Part shown: piece by piece, positions 50,672 through 60,374 of the stretch
Layout: every line of letters starts with the position of its first letter
How positions within the stretch are numbered: the first letter of the stretch is position 1
Source of the DNA: Lysinibacillus parviboronicapiens
GTDB taxonomy: Bacteria > Bacillota > Bacilli > Bacillales_A > Planococcaceae
Assembly (NCBI RefSeq): GCF_003049575.1
Contig: NZ_PYWI01000011.1
Location: 87,685 to 151,684 of the forward strand
Reading direction: 5' to 3'
Length of the DNA stretch: 64,000 bases
Notes under the pieces: generated by a model
Seen by the model: the letters and a program-made list of their open reading frames with translations, nothing else
The model's database searches: none
What the model was told of the DNA's origin: nothing
Program-made: the position numbers and the translations under genes

Positions 50672-53242
50672 ATGGTACTCACAAATCATCAACCCGAAGT
50701 AAACAAACAAATTGAACAGTTAAACAAAGATATTGAACAATTTCCACAGGTTCACCCCGTAACCCCTGATATGCACATTACGCATAAAGGTGTTTCTAGA
50801 CTGGTAATGATCGATCGCTATTCATTTAAGGATACGGAGAAGAAAACACTTAAAGCTGGTGATTTCGTTGTCTTAACAGTAAAAGCAGATCCAAAATTCC
50901 CTGCACGTGGTTTAGGGACAATTCAAAAGATCGATTTGTCTACAAAAACAGCAGATATTTTGATTGAAGAAGACTACCGTAGCGCTTTAGATGATCCAAA
51001 AGAGCAAGAAACGGGTGTGATTACGCGTTCAATTGACGTGTTAGAAAAGCCTCTTGAAATTTTTTATGAGCAAATTGCCAAGCGTAATGCAACAGGGCTT
51101 GCCTCAGTTGAAAAAACAACTGAAAAACGCCAGGAATGGTTTGAAAGATTTTATGAGCAACTTGTATCATTGAAATTTATCCCAGCTGGACGTGTGATTT
51201 ATGGAGCAGGTTCTGAAACAGATGTAACATTCTTCAATTGTTACGTAATGCCGTTTGTTGCGGATTCACGTGAAGGGATCAGTGATCACCGTAAGCAAGT
51301 AATGGAAATTATGAGCCGTGGTGGTGGTGTAGGGACAAACGGTTCGACACTTCGTCCACGTAATACGTTAGCACGTGGTGTGAACGGAAAATCATCTGGT
51401 TCGGTTTCATGGTTAGATGATATTGCCAAACTGACTCACCTTGTGGAACAAGGGGGATCACGTCGTGGTGCTCAAATGATTATGTTAGCAGATTGGCACC
51501 CTGATATTGTGGAATTTATCATTTCCAAAATGCAAAATCCACGTATTCTACGATACTTAATTGAAAACACGACGGACAAGTCGATTATCCGTCTAGCTAA
51601 AGAAAAGTTAAACTTTAAGCCTTTATCACAACAAGATGAAGCTATGTATCAAGGCATTGTAAATTATAAAAGTATCGAAGGTTTAGGCGGATTTGATGCT
51701 GCGATTATTCGTGATGCAGAAAATAAATTACGCGACGGTGGAACGTATACAGTCCATAACTCAGAATTTTTAACAGGCGCCAATATTTCCGTAACATTGA
51801 CAAAAGAATTTATGGAAGCTGTTGAAAAGGACGCTGATTTTGAGCTACGTTTCCCAGCTGTTGAAGAATATACAAAAGAGGAAATGACTCTCTACAATAC
51901 GGAATGGCATAAGGTTGGCGACGTACGTGAATGGGAGAAATTAGGCAATAAAGTGCGCACATACCGTACGATTAAAGCGAAAGAGCTTTGGAATCTTATC
52001 AATGTATGTGCAACATACTCTGCAGAGCCAGGTATCTTCTTCATCGATAACGCAAACGACATGACAAATGCCAAAGCGTATGGACAAAGCGTTGTTGCAA
52101 CAAACCCATGTGGGGAACAACCACTTGCCCCTTATTCGGTATGTAATTTAGCAGCTGTGAATTTAGCGCAGTTTGCCAATAAAGAGGACCAAACAATTGA
52201 TTATGAAGCATTGCGTGAAACGGTACGCGTAGGTGTACGTATGCAGGATAATGTCATCGACGCAACACCTTATTTCCTAGAGGAAAACCGCGTACAAGCA
52301 TTAGGTGAGAGACGCGTTGGTTTAGGGGTAATGGGCTTAGCAGATTTACTCATCTATTGTGAAAAAGAATATGGCTCAGAGGGAGGAAATGCACTTGTTG
52401 ATGAAATCTTTAAAACAATTGCAGAAACTGCTTATGAGGCTTCAACAGAACTAGCAAAAGAACGTGGTAGCTTCCCATTCTTAGTAGGTGCGACAGAGGA
52501 AGAAACTGCACGTTTACGTAAAGCCTTCACTGAAACAGGCTTCATGCAAAAAATGCCAGCGCATATCAAAGAGCAAATTTTAGCAACAGGTATTCGAAAC
52601 TCGCATTTACTGACTGTAGCGCCTACAGGTTCTACTGGAACGATGGTAGGAGTAGCAACAGGTCTTGAACCTTACTTCTCATTCACATATTACCGTTCAG
52701 GTCGCTTAGGTAAATTCATCGAGGTTAAAGCAGAAATCGTACAGGAATACTTAGATAGTCATCCAGAAGTAAGTGCTGACGAGTTACCTTCATGGTTCGT
52801 ATCATCGATGGAATTAAAACCAGAGGCTCATGCGGATGTACAATGTATCATTCAAAAATGGATTGATTCATCGATTTCGAAAACGGTAAATGCTCCAAGA
52901 GGCTATACCGTACAACAGGTAGAAAAAGTATATGAACGTCTATATAAAGGTGGCGCTAAAGGTGGTACGGTTTATGTAGATGGTAGCCGTGACTCACAAG
53001 TACTTACGCTCAAAGCCGAAGAAAATGATATGGATCAACTATCATTTGAAGAAGAATTAGTAGAAGAACACACAAAACGTCCAGTCGTATTAATCGATAC
53101 GATTCAAGCGCTAGCGTCAACGACAGTTATTGGCTCTGACGTTGGGAATACTTGCCCAGTATGTCGTAAAGGAACAGTCGAAGAAATGGGTGGCTGTAAC
53201 ACATGTACAAACTGTGGTGCACAGCTTAAATGTGGTTTATAA
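50672..53242 (+). CDS. nrdJ: Adenosylcobalamin-dependent (class II) ribonucleoside-diphosphate reductase
   Basis: 856 residues. Makes deoxyribonucleotides without oxygen by a B12-generated thiyl radical. Motifs: FFNCYVMPFVADSREGISD, MSRGGGVGTNGSTLRPRN, active-site VVATNPCGEQPLAPYSVCNL, LTVAPTGSTGTMVGVATG, and a C-terminal zinc ribbon with CPVCRKG and CNTCTNCGAQLKCG, which also supplies redox cysteines. The gene sits in the place where B. subtilis has mntR (yqhN), yqhO and yqhP. Good GGGAGGC ribosome site and its own terminator at 53292. Confidence 0.95.
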   Translation: MVLTNHQPEVNKQIEQLNKDIEQFPQVHPVTPDMHITHKGVSRLVMIDRYSFKDTEKKTLKAGDFVVLTVKADPKFPARGLGTIQKIDLSTKTADILIEEDYRSALDDPKEQETGVITRSIDVLEKPLEIFYEQIAKRNATGLASVEKTTEKRQEWFERFYEQLVSLKFIPAGRVIYGAGSETDVTFFNCYVMPFVADSREGISDHRKQVMEIMSRGGGVGTNGSTLRPRNTLARGVNGKSSGSVSWLDDIAKLTHLVEQGGSRRGAQMIMLADWHPDIVEFIISKMQNPRILRYLIENTTDKSIIRLAKEKLNFKPLSQQDEAMYQGIVNYKSIEGLGGFDAAIIRDAENKLRDGGTYTVHNSEFLTGANISVTLTKEFMEAVEKDADFELRFPAVEEYTKEEMTLYNTEWHKVGDVREWEKLGNKVRTYRTIKAKELWNLINVCATYSAEPGIFFIDNANDMTNAKAYGQSVVATNPCGEQPLAPYSVCNLAAVNLAQFANKEDQTIDYEALRETVRVGVRMQDNVIDATPYFLEENRVQALGERRVGLGVMGLADLLIYCEKEYGSEGGNALVDEIFKTIAETAYEASTELAKERGSFPFLVGATEEETARLRKAFTETGFMQKMPAHIKEQILATGIRNSHLLTVAPTGSTGTMVGVATGLEPYFSFTYYRSGRLGKFIEVKAEIVQEYLDSHPEVSADELPSWFVSSMELKPEAHADVQCIIQKWIDSSISKTVNAPRGYTVQQVEKVYERLYKGGAKGGTVYVDGSRDSQVLTLKAEENDMDQLSFEEELVEEHTKRPVVLIDTIQALASTTVIGSDVGNTCPVCRKGTVEEMGGCNTCTNCGAQLKCGL

Positions 53243-53291
53243 AATCATGAAAAAGGTCTATATATAGATTTACCATAAATTGCACCGTTTT

Positions 53292-53327
53292 ACCCCTTTA
53301 GATATAATTATCTAAAGGGGTGTTTTT
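53292..53327 (+). terminator. Terminator of nrdJ
   Basis: ACCCCTTTAGAT and ATCTAAAGGGGT form a perfect 12-bp stem with a 5-base loop, followed by GTTTTTA. The tnsA relic starts at the base after the T run. Confidence 0.92.
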
Positions 53328-53700
53328 ATGTCAAAAAGAACGAGAACATCTAAAGTTGAAAAGTGGATTAAGGAAGGTCGAGGTTCGGGTATTGGAGTAG
53401 ACTATAAGTCATGGCTAAACATTCAGGACGTTTCCTCATTAGGAAGATCCACCCGTCTTAGAGAAATTAAAACCGACAGCATGAATTTCTATCAGATTTG
53501 GAACGAGACTACTTTTATTTAACAGAATATTCGGATTTTTGTTGTTGATATTCGAGAACAATACCCATTATTACCGTTGGAAGAAACAATTGTTATTGCA
53601 GATGAATTAGGTCTTAAACATCCTACAGACCCAAAAACAATTGAGCCAGATGTGATGACAACGGATTTTTTATTAACAGTATTCGAAATTATTATCATCT
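53328..53700 (+). pseudogene. tnsA: Decayed tnsA (Tn7-like transposon endonuclease), 5' part
   Basis: ATG at 53328 encodes KRTRTSKVEKWIKEGRGSG and YKSWLNIQDVSSLGRSTRLR; the frame then shifts to HEFLSDLERDYFYLTEYSDF and again to VVDIREQYPLLPLEETIVIA and DELGLKHPTDPKTIEPDVMT. Read together this is the TnsA N-terminal nuclease region, with Glu of SDLE, the Asp of VDIREQ and the PDVMTTDF strand (catalytic D..Q/E-x-K region not complete). Two frameshifts and loss of the C-terminal half; no tnsB or tnsC follows. Confidence 0.8.
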
Positions 53701-53706
53701 CCTACA

Positions 53707-54243
53707 TTTTCTCAATATGATACAGATGTTAAATCAAGTTACCGAAATTCTACGTGTGGTCCAACTACTATAGCAGTTATTCTACAATACTGGCATGATT
53801 CAAAAAGTAAATCAAAATTACAAGTTTTTAACAGTGGTTATTCAACTAAAGGGGCATTTATTAATAGCATGTATGCTAATCGTGGTGGCACTTCCTATGG
53901 TATGAGTGTAAATGGTGTGCGTTCAGGTCTAGAAAATGAAGCGATTGCAAGAGGATATTCAGCTTCATCAAGTAGTTTTAATAATTTTTTCTCATATAAG
54001 ACTGAAATAGATGATAATAGACCAGTTGCAGTAAAGTTCGATAAATGGTTTTCTAAATGGGAACCTAATGCAAAATATGATTATGATTATCACTGGACAC
54101 CTGGACTTGGATATATCTATACTGCTTCCTCAGGTGCACTGTTAAGAGTTCAAACATTAGGTTCTAATAGTACTATACGTGATATAAACTATGACGTTCA
54201 CTCTGGAATTATAACAATGGTAAGTTTTTCAATTAATAATTAA
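53707..54243 (+). pseudogene. C39-like peptidase fragment fused to tnsA debris
   Basis: Open frame with no start of its own: FSQYDTDVKSSYRNSTCGPT, TIAVILQYWHDSKSKSKLQV, down to IRDINYDVHSGIITMVSFSI and NN. The CGPTT motif followed by a helix is the nucleophile elbow of C39/papain-like peptidases, and YHWTPGLGYI may carry the catalytic His. The signal peptide and upstream part are missing; the junction to tnsA is near 53690-53706. An internal ATG at 53869 gives 124 residues but loses the Cys, so no active product is expected. Confidence 0.7.
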
Positions 54244-54375
54244 TTGTATTATTATAAAATTTCTTTATTGTTAAATTGGTAGGTAAAGACACTAAAATCG
54301 AATTTTTATAGTTTAAAAAATTGTAATTATTAATAAATATAATCTTGATACTTAATATGGCGGAAGGAGAGGAAA

Positions 54376-54699
54376 ATGAAAAAAAAAATAATTATATTTA
54401 ATCTATTATTTTGTATAGTAGTTATTTTTGTTAATTACAATTATTTTAATTCTAAATCTCGAAACGCTATCGTATACAACTATGTGGAAAACTATATTGA
54501 AACTAACTATGGCATTGGTAGAGAAAATTTAAAATCTGAAGAAATCGATTACATGAGAGGAATGGGTTTGTTTGAAATAGAAGTTAAAGATATAGAAACT
54601 AAAAATCATTACTATTTTGAAGTGGATATTAGAGATGACTATTCATTAATTTATATAAAAGATCTTACTGAGGTTCATCGTAAAAATCAAGCTGATTAA
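54376..54699 (+). CDS. Small exported or membrane-anchored hypothetical protein
   Basis: 107 residues, GGAAGGAGAGG ribosome site. One N-terminal membrane helix (KKIIIFNLLFCIVVIFVNYN) followed by a soluble acidic domain (EIEVKDIETKNHYYFEVDIR). Family not recognised. Its very AT-rich composition and place beside transposon debris suggest recent arrival. Confidence 0.65.
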   Translation: MKKKIIIFNLLFCIVVIFVNYNYFNSKSRNAIVYNYVENYIETNYGIGRENLKSEEIDYMRGMGLFEIEVKDIETKNHYYFEVDIRDDYSLIYIKDLTEVHRKNQAD

Positions 54700-55227
54700 A
54701 GAAAGTTTATTTCAACAGGTAGCAGCAATATTTTGAGGAAGATATAAAGTTTTACAATACAACAATATATCCTGACTTATAAAGCATTCTTGAGAGAGTG
54801 CTTTTTTATTATGTTTAAAATTAACTGAATCAATTTCATAAATCATCTTTTTCAAAATTTTAGAAGGCTACTAAATCGATACCTGCATTTTAAGAGAGGA
54901 AAAGGGATAGGTATTTGTTGAAGATTAGATCACAGAAAATGATCAAAATTTTTTATAAAAATTAAACAATACTTCACAGAGGAAGAATCCGTTTTGATCA
55001 ATCTTTTTTCAAAACGGGTTCTATTAATTTAACGTAAGATGTGGATTTAAGAGGTGTTTTTGATCAAACTTTATTTTAAACCTACATCTATCTCGCCTCT
55101 CAAGGCGGATAGGCACTTTTTTGTTGTATACACCACTTATCCTGTAAAAACGACCAGTCATCGAAAATTCATTTACATAGTAGTTTGAAAACTTTATAGT
55201 GAAGGCGAATGAAAGGACTGTGATGAT
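54700..55227. other. Intergenic stretch with three hairpins
   Basis: AAGCATTCTTGAGAGAGTGC with T6 at 54779-54806 is a terminator for the preceding gene. GAATCCGTTTTG / CAAAACGGGTTC at 54984-55020 and CTATCTCGCC / GGCGGATAG at about 55087-55112 followed by CACTTTTTT are two more. No gene. The last may be an attenuator or the terminator of a lost gene ahead of the LytTR operon. Confidence 0.6.
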
Positions 55228-55668
55228 ATGAAAGTAGAAGTGTCGATAGATCCGGCATGCAAAGAACCAAAAGTTATTATTCTCACAGATAAAATGACCG
55301 AGGAAATAGAACAAATTATGCAACAAGTTTCTACTAAAGCAGCTGATTCATTGGCGGTATTTTCTAATAGAGGGGTGGAGATGATTGCCTGTAATGATAT
55401 TTTGCGTATTTATACGGAAGCTAAAAAAGTGTTCGTCCAGACGGCAGATGGCATTTACACGGTGCGATTTCGCTTATACGAACTTGAGAAGAAACTAAAT
55501 GGACAAATATTTTTGCGTATTTCAAATGCAGAAATCGTCAATCGAAACATGATTAAACAAATGGATATTAGTAAGACAGGAACTATAGGAGTGGTCCTAA
55601 AAGGTGAAATTAAAACGTATGCCTCAAGGCGATATGTTTCGAAGATAAAGAAGCAATTAGGAATATGA
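55228..55668 (+). CDS. LytTR-family DNA-binding regulator
   Basis: 146 residues. Residues about 45-146 form a LytTR domain: EMIACNDILRIYTEAKKVFV, YELEKKLNGQIFLRISNAEI, VNRNMIKQMD and ASRRYVSKIKKQLG. No receiver domain, so regulation is probably through the adjacent membrane protein. Paired with a DUF3021 protein and an ABC exporter, a common Firmicute operon that adjusts the exporter. Confidence 0.92.
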   Translation: MKVEVSIDPACKEPKVIILTDKMTEEIEQIMQQVSTKAADSLAVFSNRGVEMIACNDILRIYTEAKKVFVQTADGIYTVRFRLYELEKKLNGQIFLRISNAEIVNRNMIKQMDISKTGTIGVVLKGEIKTYASRRYVSKIKKQLGI

Positions 55669-55678
55669 GGTGAAAGAG

Positions 55679-56143
55679 ATGCGAAAAGATTTACTTATAC
55701 GTATAGTAGGTGGATTTGTTAGTGGTGTCGTGATTGGGCAAATAGTACAAATATGTATATCGATTGGCCTGGGAAAAGGGAGTTATATCGCGATTGTTCC
55801 AGATTTTAGTGCTTTATTTACAAGTGAAACAGTAGCTATTTGTACGCAAATTTTTTTGACTGGGATTATAGGCGTCACATTTGCCCTAGCGGCTTTAGTC
55901 TTTGAAATCGCTAGATGGAGCATGTTGAAGCAATTTATCGTGCATTTTTGTATGACGGCAATTGTCTGGATACCAATTGTCATGATTTTATGGATGCCTA
56001 AAACAATGGCCAATATATTTTCCTTACTGGTGAGTTTCATCGGTACATATATCGTGACATGGTTGTTGCAATATAGACTAGCGAAGCGTGATATTGAAAA
56101 AATAAATGCTATCTTTGAAAGAGGTGAGTTTCATGACCATTGA
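55679..56143 (+). CDS. DUF3021 membrane protein, partner of the LytTR regulator
   Basis: About 154 residues with four membrane helices (around residues 8-28, 50-72, 82-102 and 108-130) and a short charged tail. The ATG at 55679 has GAGGTG at the right distance. DUF3021 proteins are encoded next to non-receiver LytTR regulators and are thought to hold them inactive. The stop overlaps the ABC ATPase start by 11 bases. Confidence 0.88.
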   Translation: MRKDLLIRIVGGFVSGVVIGQIVQICISIGLGKGSYIAIVPDFSALFTSETVAICTQIFLTGIIGVTFALAALVFEIARWSMLKQFIVHFCMTAIVWIPIVMILWMPKTMANIFSLLVSFIGTYIVTWLLQYRLAKRDIEKINAIFERGEFHDH

Positions 56144-56858
56144 AATAAAAGAATTAACGAAACGTTATAAGGATCATGTAGCAGTAGATAACTTATCATT
56201 AAACATTGAAAAAGGTGAATTTTTTGCATTACTTGGTCAAAATGCTGCGGGCAAGACAACAACCATAAAAATGCTATGCGGACTTGTTGCACCTACAAGT
56301 GGTGATGCTTTTTTGGAAGGAGCAAGCGTCGTTCACAATCAGATTGCCGTCAAGAACAATATTAATATTTCACCACAAGAAACAGCAGTTGCACCAAATT
56401 TAACTGTTGTGGAAAATTTACGATTAATGGCTAGACTTTATGGCTATTCAAAAATACAAGCGGAACAATGTGCGATTGCACAGATGAATATATTTGGCTT
56501 GCTAACGCGCCAGCATGAAAAGGCTAAGACTTTATCGGGTGGTTATAAGCGACGATTAAGTGTGGCAATGGCCATGATGTCTACTCCGAAAATTTTGTTT
56601 TTAGATGAGCCCACGCTAGGTATGGATGTGCGTGCGCGCCGTGATTTATGGTCAATTTTACGTCAATTGAAAGGGCATGTAACGATTGTTTTAACGACTC
56701 ATTATTTAGAAGAAGTAGAGGTGTTAGCGGACCGTGTTGGTATTATGCATAATGGAAAATTACGAGCACTTGGTACGATTCAACAATTGATGAGCCAAAC
56801 AGGAAAACCAACGTTTGAAGATGTTTTTTTAGAGCTGACAGAGGGGGAGTCACGTTGA
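56133..56858 (+). CDS. ABC transporter ATP-binding protein
   Basis: 241 residues from ATG 56133 (site AAGAGGTGAG). Walker A GQNAAGKTTTIKML, Q-loop ISPQETAVAPN, signature LSGGYKRRLSVAMAMM, Walker B ILFLDEPTLGMD, His switch TTHYLEE. Exporter type (DrrA/NatA group) acting with the permease that overlaps it by ATGA. Substrate unknown, possibly antimicrobial or lipid. Confidence 0.95.
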   Translation: MTIEIKELTKRYKDHVAVDNLSLNIEKGEFFALLGQNAAGKTTTIKMLCGLVAPTSGDAFLEGASVVHNQIAVKNNINISPQETAVAPNLTVVENLRLMARLYGYSKIQAEQCAIAQMNIFGLLTRQHEKAKTLSGGYKRRLSVAMAMMSTPKILFLDEPTLGMDVRARRDLWSILRQLKGHVTIVLTTHYLEEVEVLADRVGIMHNGKLRALGTIQQLMSQTGKPTFEDVFLELTEGESR

Positions 56859-57580
56859 AGGCTGTTATATTTGCGACAAGAAACCATAAAGAAATCGTAC
56901 GTGATCCATTAACACTACTTTTCGGCATAGCCTTCCCTGTTTTAATGATGGTTTTATTTTCAGTCATGCAAAAAAATATGCCATTTGCATTATATGAAAT
57001 TGAGACTCTAACACCAGGCGTCATTGTCTTTAGTTTTTCGTTTCTGACACTTTTTTCAGGCATGTTGCTTGGCAAGGATAAGAGTACCTCCTTTTTAATG
57101 CGTATTTTCGCTTCACCTATGACAGCAGCTGATTACGTAATAGGCTATGTACTGCCGTTATTACCAATTGCGGTATTGCAGATTAGTGTTTGTATCCTTG
57201 CTGCTCTATTTTTAGGGTTGTCGCTGGATCTATCTGTACTGTTCATGGGTATCGTACTCATCGTTATTTCCTTATTGTATATTGGTTTAGGCTTATTACT
57301 AGGTACGATATTTACAGATAAACAGGTAGGTGGAATTTTTGCAATATTTGTCACTGTGACAACTTGGTTAAGTGGTACATGGTTTCAGCTTGATATGATA
57401 GGGGGAGCATTTCAATCGATCGCTCAATTACTTCCATTTTTCCATGCTGCTGATGCCGCGCGTGCCGTGTTAAGTGGACATTACGAAGATGTTCTGTTAT
57501 CTCTCGCTATCGTCGTCGGCTATACAGCCCTTACTTTCATTATAGCTATTTTAGTATTTAAAGGGAAAATGCAAGAATAA
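56855..57580 (+). CDS. ABC-2 type transporter permease
   Basis: 241 residues with six membrane helices, such as TPGVIVFSFSFLTLFSGMLL and LLPIAVLQISVCILAALFLG, and the ABC-2 motif region SGTWFQLDMIGGAFQSIAQL near the C-terminus. Start overlaps the ATPase stop. Completes the LytTR-DUF3021-ABC operon. Confidence 0.93.
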   Translation: MKAVIFATRNHKEIVRDPLTLLFGIAFPVLMMVLFSVMQKNMPFALYEIETLTPGVIVFSFSFLTLFSGMLLGKDKSTSFLMRIFASPMTAADYVIGYVLPLLPIAVLQISVCILAALFLGLSLDLSVLFMGIVLIVISLLYIGLGLLLGTIFTDKQVGGIFAIFVTVTTWLSGTWFQLDMIGGAFQSIAQLLPFFHAADAARAVLSGHYEDVLLSLAIVVGYTALTFIIAILVFKGKMQE

Positions 57581-57651
57581 ACTAGAAAATTCAACTTTGA
57601 AGTAGGATTTATATGATTTTTATAGAATAAACAATGAAAGGGGGAAGGTGT

Positions 57652-58560
57652 ATGTCGAGTTTACCAATTATAGTGGCACCCATGTTTTTAGTATCTAACC
57701 CAGCGATGGTGATTGAAGCAAGTAAGGCAGGGGCTATCGGTTCGTTTCCTTTATTGAATGCTAGACCAGCAACAGTTTGTGCTGAATGGTTACAGGACAT
57801 TAAAGAGGCGCTACCAACAGAGCCGTGGGCGGTCAATTTCATTTGCCATCCTGTAGCGAATGCGCGCTTCGAAGAGGATTTGCAGTTAATTGAAAGACAT
57901 CAACCACCAATTGTTATTACATCACTTGGTCATCCGAAGCGTGTCATTGAAATTGTGCATGGCTATGGTGGAAAAGTCTATGCCGATGTAGCGAATGTCA
58001 AGCATGCTGAGAAATCAGCAGCAACTGGCGTGGATGGTCTTATACTTGTTTGTGCAGGTGCAGGAGGGCATGGTGGTCAACTTAATCCATTTGGATTTGT
58101 GTCTGCTGTGAAAAAGTTCTTTAAGGGTACAATTATTTTATCAGGCTCTATGTCAAGCGGTGCAGACGTGTTGGCTGCACAAATTATTGGCGCCGATTAC
58201 GCTTATATGGGGACACGTTTTTTAGCTTGTGATGAGGGCGATGCACCTGAAGACTATAAAAAGATGGTGATTGACAGTAAGACGGATGACATTTTATATA
58301 CGGATGCCTTTAGTGGCGTGCATGTGAATGTCTTAATTCCTTCGCTATTAAAGGAAGGGATTGATCCATCTACGTTAAAGCCGAGAGAAGAAATTGATTT
58401 AAGCCATCTTGTAAATGCCAAGGCTTGGAGAGATATCTGGTCTGCGGGTCATGGCGTTACAAATATCCAACAGCGAGAGTCAGTTCGAGAAATATGCGGG
58501 ACATTGCAAGAGGAGTATGAGGCGGCGAAGCAACAAATCATTGCTGTACAGCCTCAATAA
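57652..58560 (+). CDS. Nitronate monooxygenase-like flavoprotein 1
   Basis: 302 residues from ATG 57652 (AAAGGGGGAAGGTG upstream). TIM-barrel FMN enzyme of the 2-nitropropane dioxygenase family: VAPMFLVSNPAMVIEASKAG, VCAGAGGHGGQLNPFGFV with the conserved GxGGHGG/His, and SGADVLAAQIIGADYAYMGT for FMN phosphate. Substrate uncertain; some members are enoyl-ACP reductases. Single gene with a terminator shared with yqhQ. Confidence 0.9.
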   Translation: MSSLPIIVAPMFLVSNPAMVIEASKAGAIGSFPLLNARPATVCAEWLQDIKEALPTEPWAVNFICHPVANARFEEDLQLIERHQPPIVITSLGHPKRVIEIVHGYGGKVYADVANVKHAEKSAATGVDGLILVCAGAGGHGGQLNPFGFVSAVKKFFKGTIILSGSMSSGADVLAAQIIGADYAYMGTRFLACDEGDAPEDYKKMVIDSKTDDILYTDAFSGVHVNVLIPSLLKEGIDPSTLKPREEIDLSHLVNAKAWRDIWSAGHGVTNIQQRESVREICGTLQEEYEAAKQQIIAVQPQ

Positions 58561-58572
58561 GTGGAACTTAAA

Positions 58573-58619
58573 GTAGAAAAGCAAGAGAAATCATGTATGA
58601 ATGATTTCTCTTGCTTTTT
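58573..58619. terminator. Bidirectional terminator between nitronate monooxygenase and yqhQ
   Basis: AAAAGCAAGAGAAATCA and TGATTTCTCTTGCTTTTT form a perfect 17-bp stem with an 8-base loop and A/T runs on each side. Confidence 0.93.
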
Positions 58620-59550
58620 AGTCGTGATTTAAAGTTGCCGCGATTTCTGGCTGTTGTTCGACCTGACGAAGCATATTAAATGAAGCGATGGCAACTTCTA
58701 CTTGGTCGTCTTTTGGTTCTCTTGTTGTCAATAATTGCAGCCATAAACCTGGATAACCAAGGAAGCGTAACACAGGTAAGTTACGGCAGGCATTTGTTGC
58801 TTGTAGTACTTCAAATGATACGCCGAGTACAACAGGAATTAATAAAATGCGGTCTACAATACGTAACCAAAGTGGATCAGTTGGTACGAAGAAATATAAA
58901 AACATGCCGACGAACACAGTAAATAGCATGAAACTACTACCGCAACGATAATGTAAACGAGATTGTGCTTGTACATTTGCAACTGTTACTTCCATACCAG
59001 CTTCATAGCAATTGATAACTTTATGTTCCGCACCGTGATATTGAAAGACTCGTTTTATGATGGGTGTTAATGAAATAAAGTACAAATAAGTAAGGAGTAG
59101 TATAAGCTTAATACCACTTTCCAATAAGATTTGGCCTGTTTTGCCTTCTATCCATTTGGAGAAAAAGTCTGCAATAAATACTGGGATTAATGTAAAAGCA
59201 AATTTGCCAAATAAAAAGGATAGTATCCCAACTACAGCAACCCCTAAAATCATTTGCAGCTTAGAGCCTTCCTCTACTTTTTCCTCTTCCTCGCCAGGTG
59301 TCACATCGTAGCGATCTCCTGAAAACTGCATATGGCGTGAACCTAAACCAGCGGATTCAATAAGTGCAACAACACCTCGTACAAAAGGAATTTTTTTTAG
59401 TTTTTGTAGAATTGGTTTTTGAACTTTTTTGAAATGATAATAATCAATGGAATCATCGTTACGGCGAATGGCTGTAATCGTATGTTCCTTTCCTCCGAAC
59501 ATCACACCTTCTAATTGTGCTTGTCCCCCGTATACAGGTGAATTGCTCAA
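58618..59550 (-). CDS. yqhQ: YqhQ, DUF1385 membrane protein
   Basis: About 310 residues. TTG at 59550 is chosen (GAGAGTGGTG upstream) because the protein then begins SNSPVYGGQAQLEGVMFGG, matching the start of B. subtilis YqhQ; an in-frame ATG lies 39 bases upstream. Four to five membrane helices (for example FLFGKFAFTLIPVFIADFF) and the family signature QYHGAEHKVINCYEAG. Function unknown; a metal-dependent membrane enzyme has been guessed from the conserved His/Glu/Cys. Confidence 0.92.
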   Translation of the reverse strand: MSNSPVYGGQAQLEGVMFGGKEHTITAIRRNDDSIDYYHFKKVQKPILQKLKKIPFVRGVVALIESAGLGSRHMQFSGDRYDVTPGEEEEKVEEGSKLQMILGVAVVGILSFLFGKFAFTLIPVFIADFFSKWIEGKTGQILLESGIKLILLLTYLYFISLTPIIKRVFQYHGAEHKVINCYEAGMEVTVANVQAQSRLHYRCGSSFMLFTVFVGMFLYFFVPTDPLWLRIVDRILLIPVVLGVSFEVLQATNACRNLPVLRFLGYPGLWLQLLTTREPKDDQVEVAIASFNMLRQVEQQPEIAATLNHD

Positions 59551-59700
59551 GGCTAACACCACTCTCTTTATATATTTCAACTGTACCATTGTACTAAATT
59601 TAGTGAAAAACCTCTAGAGGAACGCATAGTAAATTTTCTATATGGCTACACTAAACGTATAATTTTGATTTATTTGAATGCAACGTTCATGTAGTAGCTT

Positions 59701-59825
59701 ACGAAATGCTCGGGTCAACGCGAGAAACGCTCAGGAGCAACGCGAGAAACGCTCGGGTCAACGGAGGAAAGCTCGGGTCAACGCGAGAAGCGCTCAGGTG
59801 CAAAGATTTTGTGCTCGGGCGCTCG
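59701..59825. repeat. GC-rich tandem repeat tract C (CGCTCGGGTCAACGCGAGAA units)
   Basis: Five imperfect units of about 21 bases from ACGAAATGCTCGGGTCAACG to GTGCTCGGGCGCTCGACTCC. Contains the inverse of the ACCCGAGCG core of tracts A and B. It lies between the yqhQ start and yqhR, so it overlaps the regulatory space of two diverging genes. Confidence 0.85.
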
Positions 59826-59886
59826 ACTCCATAGCCCATAACGCTTGGGTAATAGTGTAAAACGTTTAAATTTAGGAGGGGTATGC

Positions 59887-60312
59887 TTGAAAGTAGCGAG
59901 TATAACATCAATTGTAAGTGCATTTGTTCTAGCATTGTGCTTGAGAGGGCTTCACTTCTTTCATTTAATTGATTGGAATCCGATAGGTTTTTATAAGAAG
60001 TGGGAGCTCTTTGAAGATAGTTCTAAATTGTTTCAATGGAGTTTTCTAACTTTCATCCTGTTCTTATTCGGCTTCTTTTTGTTTATTACTTTGCGTTATG
60101 TCCATATTATACCGGCGGTTCTGACATCTTTTTTATTGGGTCTTATTTTTACGATCACATTAGAATGGATTGTCCTAGATTTACCTTTACAGCCCGCTTC
60201 TTTTAAAAAATTATCAATTCCCTTTATGGTAGTAGTTATTTGTTTATTGCGATTCTTACTTGAAACAGCAAATTTCCACCAGAAAGAGCATACTGCACAA
60301 AAAGGAAATTAG
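59887..60312 (+). CDS. yqhR: YqhR-type membrane protein
   Basis: About 141 residues from a TTG with TAGGAGGGG 7 bases before it. Four membrane helices: [59 protein letters not shown] and [16 protein letters not shown]. Place between yqhQ and aroQ agrees with yqhR of B. subtilis. Function unknown. Confidence 0.8.
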   Translation: MKVASITSIVSAFVLALCLRGLHFFHLIDWNPIGFYKKWELFEDSSKLFQWSFLTFILFLFGFFLFITLRYVHIIPAVLTSFLLGLIFTITLEWIVLDLPLQPASFKKLSIPFMVVVICLLRFLLETANFHQKEHTAQKGN

Positions 60313-60374
60313 TTGCCGTATGCAACGGGTATGATAAAATAAAGTGCAAGTACATAGAAAGAGGCGAATATTGC

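Noticed and set aside
59678..59860. 60-codon Arg-rich frame and its antisense frame across tract C
   Set aside because: Repeat read-through of the 21-base unit; no start signal.
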